The notes beneath the pieces were generated by a model. It was given only the letters and a program-made list of their open reading frames with translations. It made no database searches and was not told the DNA's origin. Position numbers and translations under genes: made by a program. Shown here piece by piece: positions 43,064 through 51,369 of a stretch of DNA of 64,000 bases. This DNA is from Rhodococcus sp. HM1 (GTDB lineage: Bacteria > Actinomycetota > Actinomycetes > Mycobacteriales > Mycobacteriaceae). The stretch spans positions 1 through 64,000 of the forward strand of contig NZ_JALPTB010000026.1 of the NCBI RefSeq assembly GCF_023218075.1, in the 5' to 3' direction. Every line of letters starts with the position of its first letter. The stretch's first letter is position 1.

Positions 43064-43708
43064 CTAGGCCACCTCCATTGCGACCGCCCGGACCGGGGCA
43101 CCGTCGCCGTCACGCAAGCGGATCGGCAGGATGCTGACCAGCGGGTCCGGGAAGTCGATGCGTTCGAGTCCGCAGAGGTTCTCGCAGATGACGCCGCCGG
43201 CATCGGCGATAAGCCAGTGCGCGGGGAACTCGCTCGCGCCGGTGGCATCGAGGCTCGGTGCGTCGATGCCGATCGTGCGCACGCCCCGGCCGAGGAGTTC
43301 GCGGCACGCATCGGCCGCCAGGTAGGGGTGGGCGAAGTACTCGTCGGTGCCGTAGTGCGCGTCCCAACCGGTGTGCAGGAGCACGATGTCGCCGGGTCCG
43401 CACGTTGCGCCGTCGAGCAGGTCCGCGGTGATGGGAGCTCCCGCGGCCAGGCCGCGCACGTCGACGACGACACCGCGCCCGACGAACAGTTCCGGGGCCA
43501 GACGGTCGACGGGTTCCCCGGCCGCGCGCATGTGCCGCGGGGCGTCGACGTGGGTGCCGGTCTGTGACCCCATGTCGATGCGCAGCAGGTTGTAGCCGTC
43601 CTCGCCGAGGGTGGCGTGCGGGGTGAGGGTCGGCGCGGGATCGCCCGGATAGACCTGGGTGTCCGCGGAGATCAGGCGGCTCAGGTCGACGATCCGGCGT
43701 ACGCGCAC
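43064..43708 (-). CDS. cyclase/kynurenine formamidase-like hydrolase
   Basis: 214 residues. Cyclase-family core: MGSQTGTHVDAPRH (metal-binding HxDxPxH; the first His of the usual HxGTHxD is Gln here), GDIVLLHTGWD, GVRTIGIDAPSLD and ICENLCGLERI. The family hydrolyses amides or lactones such as N-formylkynurenine. Substitution of the first His may alter metal coordination. Divergent from the acyl-CoA dehydrogenase operon, sharing the palindrome at 43776-43793. Confidence 0.82.
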   Translation of the reverse strand: MRVRRIVDLSRLISADTQVYPGDPAPTLTPHATLGEDGYNLLRIDMGSQTGTHVDAPRHMRAAGEPVDRLAPELFVGRGVVVDVRGLAAGAPITADLLDGATCGPGDIVLLHTGWDAHYGTDEYFAHPYLAADACRELLGRGVRTIGIDAPSLDATGASEFPAHWLIADAGGVICENLCGLERIDFPDPLVSILPIRLRDGDGAPVRAVAMEVA

Positions 43709-43775
43709 CCGGCGATCGTATCCCTGCCGGCGGCGCCCTATCAGCTCGCGACCACCGCATCAAGAGTGTCATTTT

Positions 43776-43793
43776 CAATACTTGCAAGTATTG
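43776..43793. promoter_or_regulatory. 18-bp perfect palindromic operator
   Basis: CAATACTTGCAAGTATTG is a perfect dyad in the divergent region between the cyclase gene (start 43708) and the acyl-CoA dehydrogenase (start 43853). Length and symmetry suit a TetR-family fatty-acid or catabolic repressor. No regulator gene is nearby. Confidence 0.65.
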
Positions 43794-43852
43794 TTCTCTA
43801 CTGCGAGAGCACGATGTTCGTACCGGCACGCGACAGCAGGGGACGAAGACAC

Positions 43853-44992
43853 ATGTTGTGGGAACCGACTCCCGACCAGGAGTTCTTTCGAGACACCACC
43901 GCCCGGTTCCTTCGGGACCAGGCACCACCGGCGGAACTGCGCCGCCTCCGTGACGACCCGGCCGGTTTCGACTCCGGTTACTGGCGCCGCGGGGCCGAAC
44001 TGGGCTGGACGAGCCTGCTCGTCACCGAGGAACACGGCGGCGGCTCGCTCAGCGGCGCGGGCCTGGTCGACCTCACCTTCGTCGCCCACGAGTTCGGCCG
44101 GCAGGTCGCCCCCGGCCCACTGACCCCGAGCAATCTGGTGGCCGCGGCGCTGAGCACCCACTACACGGACGCGCACGACAAACCGCTCGCCGCGCTGATC
44201 GCCGGAACGTCGACCGCCGCGTGGTGCGTCGACGAACCGCGACCCGGAAGCCGTGCCGGCGCGACTCCGGTCGAGATCCGGGTCGAGGGCGACGAGGTCG
44301 TCGTGCGCGGCACGAAACGTCCCGTCGAAGCCGCACCCACCGCAGACTTCCTGCTGGTAGCCGGCCGCACCGGCGACGGACTGTCCCAGGTCCTCGTCCC
44401 GGCCGGTACCCCGGGTGTCCGGGTCACTCCCCTGCGTTCGATCGACGTGACCCGCCGCTACGCGGCCGTCGAGTTCGACGAGGTGCGCCTGCCGGTCACG
44501 GCACTGGTCGGGTCCGCGGGCGGTGCGGCGTCCGACGTCGAGCACCTGCGACGGCTCGCGATCGTGATCGGTTGCGCCGAATCGGTCGGCGCCCTCCAAT
44601 CGGTGTTCGATCTGACCGTCGAATGGGCCTTCGACCGTTACTCGTTCGGCCGGTCGCTCGCCTCGTACCAGGCGCTCAAGCACCGGTTCGCGGACATGAA
44701 GACGTGGCTCGAGGCGTTCCACGCCCTGGCCGACGACGCCGCCGCCGCGGTCGCGGCAGGAGCCCCCGATGCCGCGGAATCGACCAGTGCCGCAAAGGCA
44801 TACATCGGTGAATACGGTGGTCTGATGATCCAGGACTGCGTGCAGTTGCACGGCGGAATCGGTGTCACCTACGAACACGATCTGCACCTGTTCATGCGGC
44901 GGGCCGCCGCGAACCGGTCGAGTCACGGTAGCCCCGCCGAACACCGACAGCTCGTCGCCGACATCGCTCTGCAGCAGGAGGCCGCACAGTGA
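43853..44992 (+). CDS. acyl-CoA dehydrogenase (FadE), subunit 1
   Basis: 379 residues from ATG 43853; the frame is open further upstream through the promoter region. Acyl-CoA dehydrogenase domains in order: N-terminal helices (LGWTSLLVTEEHGGGSL), beta domain, C-terminal helices with YSFGRSLASYQALKHRFADM and QLHGGIGVTYEHDLHLFMRR. Overlaps the second dehydrogenase by 4 bp (GTGA). Paired FadE genes in mycolata often form alpha2beta2 enzymes for bulky cyclic or steroid-derived acyl-CoAs; that is a reasonable inference here. Confidence 0.87.
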   Translation: MLWEPTPDQEFFRDTTARFLRDQAPPAELRRLRDDPAGFDSGYWRRGAELGWTSLLVTEEHGGGSLSGAGLVDLTFVAHEFGRQVAPGPLTPSNLVAAALSTHYTDAHDKPLAALIAGTSTAAWCVDEPRPGSRAGATPVEIRVEGDEVVVRGTKRPVEAAPTADFLLVAGRTGDGLSQVLVPAGTPGVRVTPLRSIDVTRRYAAVEFDEVRLPVTALVGSAGGAASDVEHLRRLAIVIGCAESVGALQSVFDLTVEWAFDRYSFGRSLASYQALKHRFADMKTWLEAFHALADDAAAAVAAGAPDAAESTSAAKAYIGEYGGLMIQDCVQLHGGIGVTYEHDLHLFMRRAAANRSSHGSPAEHRQLVADIALQQEAAQ

Positions 44993-45084
44993 CTCCGTCA
45001 CCCGACAACACAGTGACTCCGTCACCCGACAACACAGTGACTCCGTCACCCGACAACACAGTGACTCCGTCACCCGAGAACACC
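44989..45084 (+). repeat. 24-bp tandem repeat, four copies, each with a GTG
   Basis: Copies begin at 44989, 45013, 45037 and 45061. The first three are identical; the fourth differs at two positions. The unit starts GTGACTCCGTCACCCGA and contains the short dyad GTGAC-TCC-GTCAC. The first copy overlaps the stop codon of subunit 1. Confidence 0.95.
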
Positions 45085-46335
45085 GAGACCCTCGACGAAT
45101 TCCGCGATCGCGCCCGCACCTGGATCCGCGCGAACCTGCGCCCCGCCGATCCCGAAGCCCACATCGGCGTCCTGCGCGCCGAGGGCACGGACGAGGAGGA
45201 ACTCGCCGCGGTCGCCCGCGAACGCGAGCTGCAGCGCATACTCTTCGACGCCGGGCTCGCCGGGATCTGCTTCCCCCGGGAGTACGGCGGTCAGGGGCTG
45301 ACCCGCGCGCATCAGCGGGTGCTCGACGAGGAACTGGCCGGATTCGAGTACCCGGCCAGACTTCAGTCACCCACGTTCGTTCCTTGTGCCGCAGTGCTTC
45401 TCGAATGCGGCACCGAGGAGCAGAAGCGGCGCCACATTCCCGCCATTCTCAAGGGCGAGGAGATCTGGATGCAGTTCCTGTCCGAGCCGAGCGGCGGTTC
45501 GGATGTCGCGAGTGCCGTGACCACGGCCGTGCGCGACGGTGAGGACTGGATTCTCAACGGATCGAAGATCTGGACGACCGGAGCCTGGTGGTCGGACTGG
45601 GCCCTGTGCCTGGCCCGCACCAACTGGGACGTTCCCAAGCACCGCGGTCTCACCGTCTTCATGTTGCCGCTGAAACGCGAGGGCATCGAGGTTCACCGCA
45701 TCGAAATGCTCAGTGGTTCGAAGGAATTCTGCCAGGAATACCTGACCGACGTGCGGGTGCCGGACAGCGACCGCGTCGGCGAGGTCGACGACGGCTGGAG
45801 CGTCGGCACGCGCTGGATGTTCCACGAGCGGATGCAGTCGAGTTCGCAGTTCGCCACCCGGCCGCCGGGCAGTTCCCGCGGCGGGTCGCGGATTTCGGAA
45901 CTCGTCTCGGTCGCCCGCGACGCCGGCCGTCTCGACGACCCGATCGCCCGCGACCTCGTCGGCGAGGCCCGCACCCTGGAACTGGCGAAGGAGGCGCTGC
46001 AGCGGCGGATCGGCCGGGGCATCGCGACCGGCAAGATCTCCGACCAGGCGGCCGGGATCGTCCGGTTGATGGCCGGGACCGTCGCGACCCGGCTCACCAC
46101 GATCATGTACGAGTTCACCGATGCCGGCGGTGCCGCGTGGGACGACGACGACGGCGCTGTCGCGGAGGTCGGACACGACTATCTGATGCAGCAGGTCTGG
46201 TGCATTGCCGGCGGCACCACCGAGATGGCCCGGAACACCATCAGCGAACGCGTGCTGGGCATGCCCCGCGAGCGCACCCACGATCCGAACATCGCGTTCC
46301 GCGACATCCCGATGGGTCGGTCCTCGGCCCGGTAG
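44989..46335 (+). CDS. acyl-CoA dehydrogenase (FadE), subunit 2, with repeat-encoded N-terminus
   Basis: 448 residues if started at the first GTG (44989). The first 32 codons are four 8-residue repeats (TPSPDNTV) before the real domain begins at TLDEFRDRARTWIRANL. GTG codons at 44989, 45013, 45037 and 45061 are all in frame, so the protein could start at any of them (448, 440, 432 or 424 residues). The domain has CFPREYGGQGL, MQFLSEPSGGSDVAS, NGSKIWTTGAW and QQVWCIAGGTTEMARNTISERVLGMPRE. Translationally coupled to subunit 1. Confidence 0.87.
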   Translation: MTPSPDNTVTPSPDNTVTPSPDNTVTPSPENTETLDEFRDRARTWIRANLRPADPEAHIGVLRAEGTDEEELAAVARERELQRILFDAGLAGICFPREYGGQGLTRAHQRVLDEELAGFEYPARLQSPTFVPCAAVLLECGTEEQKRRHIPAILKGEEIWMQFLSEPSGGSDVASAVTTAVRDGEDWILNGSKIWTTGAWWSDWALCLARTNWDVPKHRGLTVFMLPLKREGIEVHRIEMLSGSKEFCQEYLTDVRVPDSDRVGEVDDGWSVGTRWMFHERMQSSSQFATRPPGSSRGGSRISELVSVARDAGRLDDPIARDLVGEARTLELAKEALQRRIGRGIATGKISDQAAGIVRLMAGTVATRLTTIMYEFTDAGGAAWDDDDGAVAEVGHDYLMQQVWCIAGGTTEMARNTISERVLGMPRERTHDPNIAFRDIPMGRSSAR

Positions 46336-46347
46336 TCAGGACCGGGC
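46327..46347. terminator. bidirectional hairpin at convergent gene ends
   Basis: GCCCGGT (46327-46333) and ACCGGGC (46341-46347) form a perfect stem with a 7-nt loop. It spans both stop codons, of the dehydrogenase (46335) and the convergent FUSC gene (46336). Short but GC-rich; a candidate shared terminator. Confidence 0.55.
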
Positions 46348-47748
46348 GGGCAGATGGTGGTGGTCGCCGCGCGCGATGGTGAGCGCGGCGACCACCACAC
46401 CGACGACGACGCCGATGAGTGTGTCCCCGATGCGGCTGAGCGCGATGTCCGGTCCGATCGGCTCGCCGAGGCCGATGACCAGCAACGCCGTTGCAGTGAC
46501 CGCGATCGACGTGAGCGCGTAGTTCCGGGTTGCGTACAGTTCCGCCACCGTCTGCAGCGCGACGATCACGACGACGAGCGGCCAGTATCCGAGCGCGGCG
46601 GCGATCAGGATCGCGGCCAACAGGGCACCGGCGACGTTCCCGAGCAGTCGCTGGATCCCGCGCTGCACGGTCTGCCGGTAGTTGGCGCCCTGCAAGGCGG
46701 CCATCGCGCCCATCGTCGCCCACAGCGGATGCTGCAGTCCTGCAGCCAGCGCGATCCAGCCTGCGAGCAACGACGCGAGCATCACCCGCCCGGCACCGAT
46801 CACGATCGCGCGGTCGCGCAGATCCCGGACGCCGGTCCGCAGGAAACCTTCGGGCCGGTCGGGCAGTGCGGCGTCGGCCGCATCGACGCGTGGGACCTCG
46901 ATGTCGCGGCGCACCTTTCGCAGCTCGGATTCGAATCGCGCGAAGTCGTCGCGGCGGGCACGGACCGTGTCGTGCGAACCACCGTCGACGACCGCTTCGG
47001 CGGCGTCCAGCAGCGCAAGCAGTTCATGGGTGTGCGGGTGACGGGGGCCGAGGGCGACGACCTCACGCGCTTTCGCGATCGCCGCGCGGGCCGGCGCGAC
47101 CGCGGACTCGCCGGAGTTCTCCAGCGCGGACACCGCGGCGAGCGCGCGGGCGACGGCGACGCGGGCGGGACCGTGCGGGTGGTACAGCGCCGGTGCCATG
47201 ACGATCACCCAGCCGATCACGGCGCCGGTCGCGGCGGCGGCCACGGCCACGCCGATGTCTGCGGCGGTGTCGGCGAATCCGGCGGCTCCGGCCGCGGCGA
47301 AGATGAGGATGACCGCGCCCGGGCCGATGATGCGGAATGCCGCGAGCAGCCAGAACGCAACCCCGGCGGCGACGGCGAGCAGCACGATCTCCGCCCACAT
47401 CGGCATTCCCGCAGCGCCGACGGCGGCGCCGAGCGCCACATAGGCGGCGACCCCGGCTCCGGCGCATCCGGACTTGGCGGCGAGCCGCCGATACGGTTCG
47501 TGCCGCCCGAACGCCGAGGACAGGGCTCCGAGCGCCGCAAATCCCGCGAGGTGCGTCTGACCGAGCAGACCACCGCCGATCAGGACGACGAGAATCGCCA
47601 ACCCGACGCGCACCGCCGGGGCGACGACCGCGTCGGCACTCCGCACGTCGAGCGATCGACGCCAGGCGTCGGCGGACAACGAGTGCGCGAGTGCGCCGCC
47701 GGCGTGTCGCAGACGGCTGTAGGTCGGGTCGACGGTCGAAGGAAGCAC
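46336..47748 (-). CDS. FUSC-family membrane exporter
   Basis: 470 residues from GTG 47748. Two six-helix membrane halves separated by a cytoplasmic region of about 140 residues (200-330), the AaeB/FUSC architecture. The second half carries LQHPLWATMGAMAALQGANYRQTVQRGIQRLLGNVAGALL, the FUSC signature. Likely exports aromatic acids or similar compounds. Divergent from a MarR regulator with an inverted repeat between, so it is probably MarR-controlled. Confidence 0.85.
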   Translation of the reverse strand: MLPSTVDPTYSRLRHAGGALAHSLSADAWRRSLDVRSADAVVAPAVRVGLAILVVLIGGGLLGQTHLAGFAALGALSSAFGRHEPYRRLAAKSGCAGAGVAAYVALGAAVGAAGMPMWAEIVLLAVAAGVAFWLLAAFRIIGPGAVILIFAAAGAAGFADTAADIGVAVAAAATGAVIGWVIVMAPALYHPHGPARVAVARALAAVSALENSGESAVAPARAAIAKAREVVALGPRHPHTHELLALLDAAEAVVDGGSHDTVRARRDDFARFESELRKVRRDIEVPRVDAADAALPDRPEGFLRTGVRDLRDRAIVIGAGRVMLASLLAGWIALAAGLQHPLWATMGAMAALQGANYRQTVQRGIQRLLGNVAGALLAAILIAAALGYWPLVVVIVALQTVAELYATRNYALTSIAVTATALLVIGLGEPIGPDIALSRIGDTLIGVVVGVVVAALTIARGDHHHLPARS

Positions 47749-47764
47749 CGGGCCAGTCTAATAC

Positions 47765-47787
47765 TTCATAGATGAAATAACTATGAA
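47765..47787. promoter_or_regulatory. MarR-type operator between FUSC exporter and marR gene
   Basis: TTCATAG (47765-47771) and CTATGAA (47781-47787), perfect arms separated by 9 AT-rich bases. A -10-like TACACT (47808-47813) lies 6 bp before the marR ATG at 47820, suggesting a leaderless marR transcript. Binding here would block both promoters. Confidence 0.6.
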
Positions 47788-47819
47788 TCGGTTGTGAAAC
47801 GGATCGCTACACTGGATAC

Positions 47820-48335
47820 ATGCCCGACGCACCCACACCCCCGGACGACTTCGTCGATCGAGTGAGACGCGCGTGGTCCGAGGTGTATCCGGACCTGAAC
47901 ACCCGGCCCATCGACATCATCGGCCGCATCATCCGGATCAGCTCGCTTGCACTGAACCATCTCGACCACGAACTGATCGGAAGTGGTGTCACCCGAACGG
48001 AATTCGAGGTGCTGTGCGCCCTCGCCCGCAGCCCGCACCCGCTGCGCGCCAGCGAGGTCACCTCCGTCACCGGGATCTCGGGGGCCTCCACCACCAAACA
48101 CACCGACCGGCTCGTCGGGCTCGGACTGGTCGAACGCAAACGGCTCGAACGCGACGGCCGCGTCGTGCTGCTCGAGCTCACCGACGCGGGGCGGCGCGTC
48201 GTCGAAACCGAATACCCGCGCCGGGTCACCCGCGAGATGCGCATGCTCGACGGGCTCTCCGACGACGAACTCGACACCCTCACCGACCTGTTGCGCCGGG
48301 TCGTGTTCAACGTCGAGCAACAGACCCGCCCGTGA
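47820..48335 (+). CDS. MarR-family transcriptional regulator
   Basis: 171 residues. Winged helix typical of MarR: LNHLDHELIGSGVTRTEFEVLCALARSPHPLRASEVTSVTGISGASTTKHTDRLVGLGLVERKRLERDGRVVLLELTDAGRRVVE. Divergent from the FUSC exporter, with an inverted repeat between. Expected to repress the exporter and itself, and to be released by the exported aromatic ligand. Confidence 0.88.
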   Translation: MPDAPTPPDDFVDRVRRAWSEVYPDLNTRPIDIIGRIIRISSLALNHLDHELIGSGVTRTEFEVLCALARSPHPLRASEVTSVTGISGASTTKHTDRLVGLGLVERKRLERDGRVVLLELTDAGRRVVETEYPRRVTREMRMLDGLSDDELDTLTDLLRRVVFNVEQQTRP

Positions 48336-48347
48336 CGACGGAGACCG

Positions 48348-48809
48348 TCAGGGCATCTCGACGGTCTGCTCCCGTTCGATCTCCCCGACCGCCCGGCGGA
48401 TGTACTGTCCCGGCTCGACCTTGCGGGTCGCGAGCAGCTCGGCGAGGACCACGATCCCCGCGGTGAGGTACTGCTCGGGCCTGGCCTTCGGCGCGTCCGG
48501 ATCGGTCACCCCGAGCGCCCCGGTCAGCACCGCCACCAGCGCGTCGGGCGTGGCCTGCACGGAACCGCGGGCACACCGTTCGAACACGGCCTGAACGTCC
48601 TCACCGGCCAGACCGTCCGGATGCAGTTCCTCGAGCAGCTCGCGCATCATGCCCGAGTGCACCGCTGTGACCTGCTCGTACGGCAACTCGACGAGAGTGC
48701 TCACCGCGTCGGCGAACGCCGGTTCGTCGTCGGCCCGGGCCGCGTTCAGCGCGGTCTCGGTGGCATGCGCGATCTCCCGCGCGATCGTCGGCCAGTGCGT
48801 GGGCCACAC
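48348..48809 (-). CDS. conserved-looking hypothetical protein (153 aa)
   Basis: GTG start at 48809 preceded by GAGGAGA, a strong ribosome site. Predominantly helical and acidic, no membrane segment or known motif; the C-terminus has VEPGQYIRRAVGEIEREQTVEM. Convergent with the marR gene (13 bp between stops). I do not recognise the family. Confidence 0.65.
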   Translation of the reverse strand: MWPTHWPTIAREIAHATETALNAARADDEPAFADAVSTLVELPYEQVTAVHSGMMRELLEELHPDGLAGEDVQAVFERCARGSVQATPDALVAVLTGALGVTDPDAPKARPEQYLTAGIVVLAELLATRKVEPGQYIRRAVGEIEREQTVEMP

Positions 48810-48886
48810 AGTGTTCTCCTCGTCGGTGCTGCTTCGTCCGCCTCGTGCGCGGCACGCGCATCAGTGTGCCGTCCGGCCCCGACACC

Positions 48887-49699
48887 TCACAGCCGGCGCT
48901 GCAGCGCGAGCGCGTCGTGGGGAGCGAACCCCTTCGCGTCGTTGTCGAAATACACGTACACGTCGAGGTCGTCGACGAGCCACGCCCGGATCCGCTCGGC
49001 CCACCGATCCAGCGCGGCGTCGCTGTAGCCGCTCACGTAAAGCTCGGCGTCACCGTGCATACGGACGTACACGAAGTCCGAGGTGACCTCGGTGAGGAAG
49101 GGAAAGCGGCCCGCGGTGTCGGCGACGACGAGCGCCACGTCGTGTTCGCGGAGCAACGCAGCCGCCTCGGCGGAAGCGAAGGTCGGATGCCGGACTTCCA
49201 TCGCGTACCGGATCGGGCGGTCGGCGTCGGCTTCGGTCCACGCCCGATCATCGGGAACCTTGTCCGTATGGCGCGACGCCAGCGCCGCAGCCTCCAGCGT
49301 CGTGCGCGGCAGTTGCGCACAGAAACCGGCGATCCGATCCGGTTCGAACGCCATCGTCGGCGGTAGCTGCCACAGCAGCGGACCGAGCTTCGGTCCGAGC
49401 GCGGGCACGCCGGACGCGAAGAAGTTGGCGAGCGCCTCGTCGACGTCGACGAGGCGTTTGAGGTGGGTGACGAACCGGCCGCCCTTGACCGCGAACACGA
49501 AATCGTCCGGGGTACGGTCGCGCCAGTCCTCGAAGCTCGACTTCCGCTGCAGGCTGTAGAACGTGCCGTTGATCTCGATCGACCCCATCCGCTCGGCGGC
49601 GTACTCGAGCTCGAGACGCTGGGGCAGTCCCACCGGATAGAAGTCGCCGCGCCATCCGGGATAGCGCCAACCCGAGATTCCGACCCGTGCGCGGACCAT
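48887..49699 (-). CDS. DUF72 family protein
   Basis: 270 residues from ATG 49699. The DUF72 (YecE-like) TIM-barrel pattern is clear: GISGWRYPGWRGDFYP at the N-terminus, EYAAERMGSIEINGTFYSLQ, FVFAVKGGRFVTHLKRL, LGPLLWQLPP, MEVRHPTFASAEAAALLREHDVALVVADT and a late DVYVYFDNDAKGFAPHDA. Biochemical role unknown across the family. Confidence 0.88.
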   Translation of the reverse strand: MVRARVGISGWRYPGWRGDFYPVGLPQRLELEYAAERMGSIEINGTFYSLQRKSSFEDWRDRTPDDFVFAVKGGRFVTHLKRLVDVDEALANFFASGVPALGPKLGPLLWQLPPTMAFEPDRIAGFCAQLPRTTLEAAALASRHTDKVPDDRAWTEADADRPIRYAMEVRHPTFASAEAAALLREHDVALVVADTAGRFPFLTEVTSDFVYVRMHGDAELYVSGYSDAALDRWAERIRAWLVDDLDVYVYFDNDAKGFAPHDALALQRRL

Positions 49700-49812
49700 C
49701 GCCCGACGATACCTCCGAAAATCGCCTGCGCGTGGGCGCTCATTCGGCGCGCATCGACCTGTAACCAGGCATACGCTGTGGCGGAACACAAGATCAAAAA
49801 CCAGGAGTGATC

Positions 49813-50400
49813 ATGTCCGAGGCCGCTGCCACACCGAGTGATCCGTTCCGTTCCCTCTTCAAACAGATCTGGTGGATCGTCCTGATCCGCGGCATCCTCG
49901 CGGTGCTGTTCGGCATCGTCGCCCTCGTCTGGCCGGGCATCACCGTGTGGGCCCTCGTCGTCGTCTTCGGTATCTACGCGATCGTCGACGGCCTCGTGCT
50001 CGGCTACCACGCGGTCCGCGATCGCAGGACCCTCGACGGCTGGGGGTGGTGGCTCGCGATGGCCGTCATCTCGGTCCTCGCGGGCATCGTGGCCCTGGTG
50101 TGGCCGAAGGCGACCGCGCTCGTACTGCTCTACATCATCGCGTTCTATGCGATCTTCTTCGGAATCGCCGGGGCCGTCGGCGCATTGCGGTTCCGGAAGG
50201 TACCCGAGTCCGGATGGGTGGCGTCGCTCGTCGCCGGCATCCTGGCGATCCTGTTCGGCATCATCCTGCTGATCTTCCCCGGCGGCGGCATCATCGGCCT
50301 GATCTGGCTGCTGGGCATCTACGCGATCCTGTTCGGCGTCCTGCTGATCGCCGTCGCGTTCCAGGCACGCAAGGTCGCGAAGGAGGCCGGCGTCCTCTGA
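49813..50400 (+). CDS. HdeD-family membrane protein
   Basis: 195 residues from ATG 49813 (AGGAG seven nt upstream). Six membrane helices arranged as three similar hairpins, each with a version of GILAVLFGIVALVWPG (also SVLAGIVALVWPK and GILAILFGIILLIFPG), the HdeD/DUF308 repeat. HdeD in enterobacteria belongs to acid resistance; in actinobacteria the function is unknown. Confidence 0.87.
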   Translation: MSEAAATPSDPFRSLFKQIWWIVLIRGILAVLFGIVALVWPGITVWALVVVFGIYAIVDGLVLGYHAVRDRRTLDGWGWWLAMAVISVLAGIVALVWPKATALVLLYIIAFYAIFFGIAGAVGALRFRKVPESGWVASLVAGILAILFGIILLIFPGGGIIGLIWLLGIYAILFGVLLIAVAFQARKVAKEAGVL

Positions 50401-50411
50401 GTTGCCCGGGT

Positions 50412-50463
50412 GCCGGGTACCTCTCTGCTGCTCGACAACGAAGACAACAGAGAGGCACCCGGC
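50412..50463. terminator. bidirectional hairpin between hdeD-like and PPOX genes
   Basis: Arms 50412-50427 (GCCGGGTACCTCTCTG) and 50448-50463 pair at 15 of 16 positions around a 20-nt loop. It lies between two convergent genes and can terminate both. Confidence 0.8.
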
Positions 50464-50473
50464 CCCGAAACGA

Positions 50474-50881
50474 CTACGCGTCCTTGAGCCGACCCCATGC
50501 GTGCCAGCGATCGATCTCGATCCACGCGCTGACCCGCTTGCGGTCACGCACGTAGTACGGCTTGCCGGTGTAGTGCCGCGCGATGCGGTCGATGTCGACG
50601 AGACCCTCGTCGTCGACTATCTCGACGACCCGGCCCTGCACGCTCACGTGGGTGACCCAGTCCTCCGGGTCCATCGCGCTCAGGCTCACGCGCGGATCGT
50701 TGCGCACATGGTCGAGACGCTTGCGGCCCTCGTCCATGTTCACCAGGATGCGGCCGTTCTCGTAGACGTACCAGGTGGGCACGGACACTGGCTGGCCGTC
50801 TGCACGCAGCGTGCTGATGGTCGCGTAGTTGGACCGGGCGAGGAATTCGGCCACAGCATCGGGCAGCGGCGGCTTCGGCAC
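50474..50881 (-). CDS. PPOX-class F420/FMN-dependent oxidoreductase
   Basis: 135 residues. Split-barrel flavin-binding fold: FLARSNYATISTLRADGQPVSVPTWYVYENGRILVNMDEGRKRLDHVRNDPRVSLSAMDPED and a C-terminal HYTGKPYYVRDRKRVSAWIEIDR. This wording matches the actinobacterial PPOX-class F420-dependent family that reduces activated double bonds. Cofactor choice cannot be settled from sequence. Confidence 0.83.
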   Translation of the reverse strand: MPKPPLPDAVAEFLARSNYATISTLRADGQPVSVPTWYVYENGRILVNMDEGRKRLDHVRNDPRVSLSAMDPEDWVTHVSVQGRVVEIVDDEGLVDIDRIARHYTGKPYYVRDRKRVSAWIEIDRWHAWGRLKDA

Positions 50882-51025
50882 GGCAACCCTCCCTTTCGAT
50901 GAGATCTTCTCGGTGTCGCAACGAGCCTAGGCCAGCAAGAGCGGGCCGATCGCAGCGAAACGGCCCCGCGGCGCGGCGTCCGGACCGAACATGGAAGCAG
51001 TCCCCGAACCGAGGAGAACCGTCCC

Positions 51026-51346
51026 ATGCCGAAATTTCTGTGGCAGGTCACCTACACCAGCGAAGGCGCGAAAGGGTTGCTCGGCGAAGGTGGTACCGCC
51101 CGCCGCGACGCGATCACCAGCATGGTCGAGAGTGTCGGCGGCAGCGTCGAATCCGTGCATTTCGCGCTCGGCGGCCACGATCTGTACGTGATCGGCGAGG
51201 TGCCCGACGACATCGCCGCTGCCACCCTGGAACTGCGCACCATCGGTTCGGGTGCGGCCAGGTCGAAGCCGATCCTGCTGCTCACGCCCGAGCAGATCGA
51301 CGAGGCCGTGCACCGGGACACCAGTTACCGGGCTCCCGGGAACTGA
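51026..51346 (+). CDS. GYD domain protein
   Basis: 106 residues with the GYD domain: KFLWQVTYTSEGAKGLLGEGGTARRDAITSMVESVGGSVESVHFALGGHDLYVIGEVPDD. A small ferredoxin-like alpha/beta protein, cytoplasmic, function unknown. Here the GYD motif itself reads GHD. Convergent with the Baeyer-Villiger gene, 23 bp apart. Confidence 0.8.
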   Translation: MPKFLWQVTYTSEGAKGLLGEGGTARRDAITSMVESVGGSVESVHFALGGHDLYVIGEVPDDIAAATLELRTIGSGAARSKPILLLTPEQIDEAVHRDTSYRAPGN

Positions 51347-51369
51347 TCTTCCGGTCCGGCACCGCGGCG

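Noticed and set aside
44989-45084. CRISPR-like array or recombination site
   Set aside because: Head-to-tail 24-bp units in a reading frame without spacers; best explained as coding repeat expansion.
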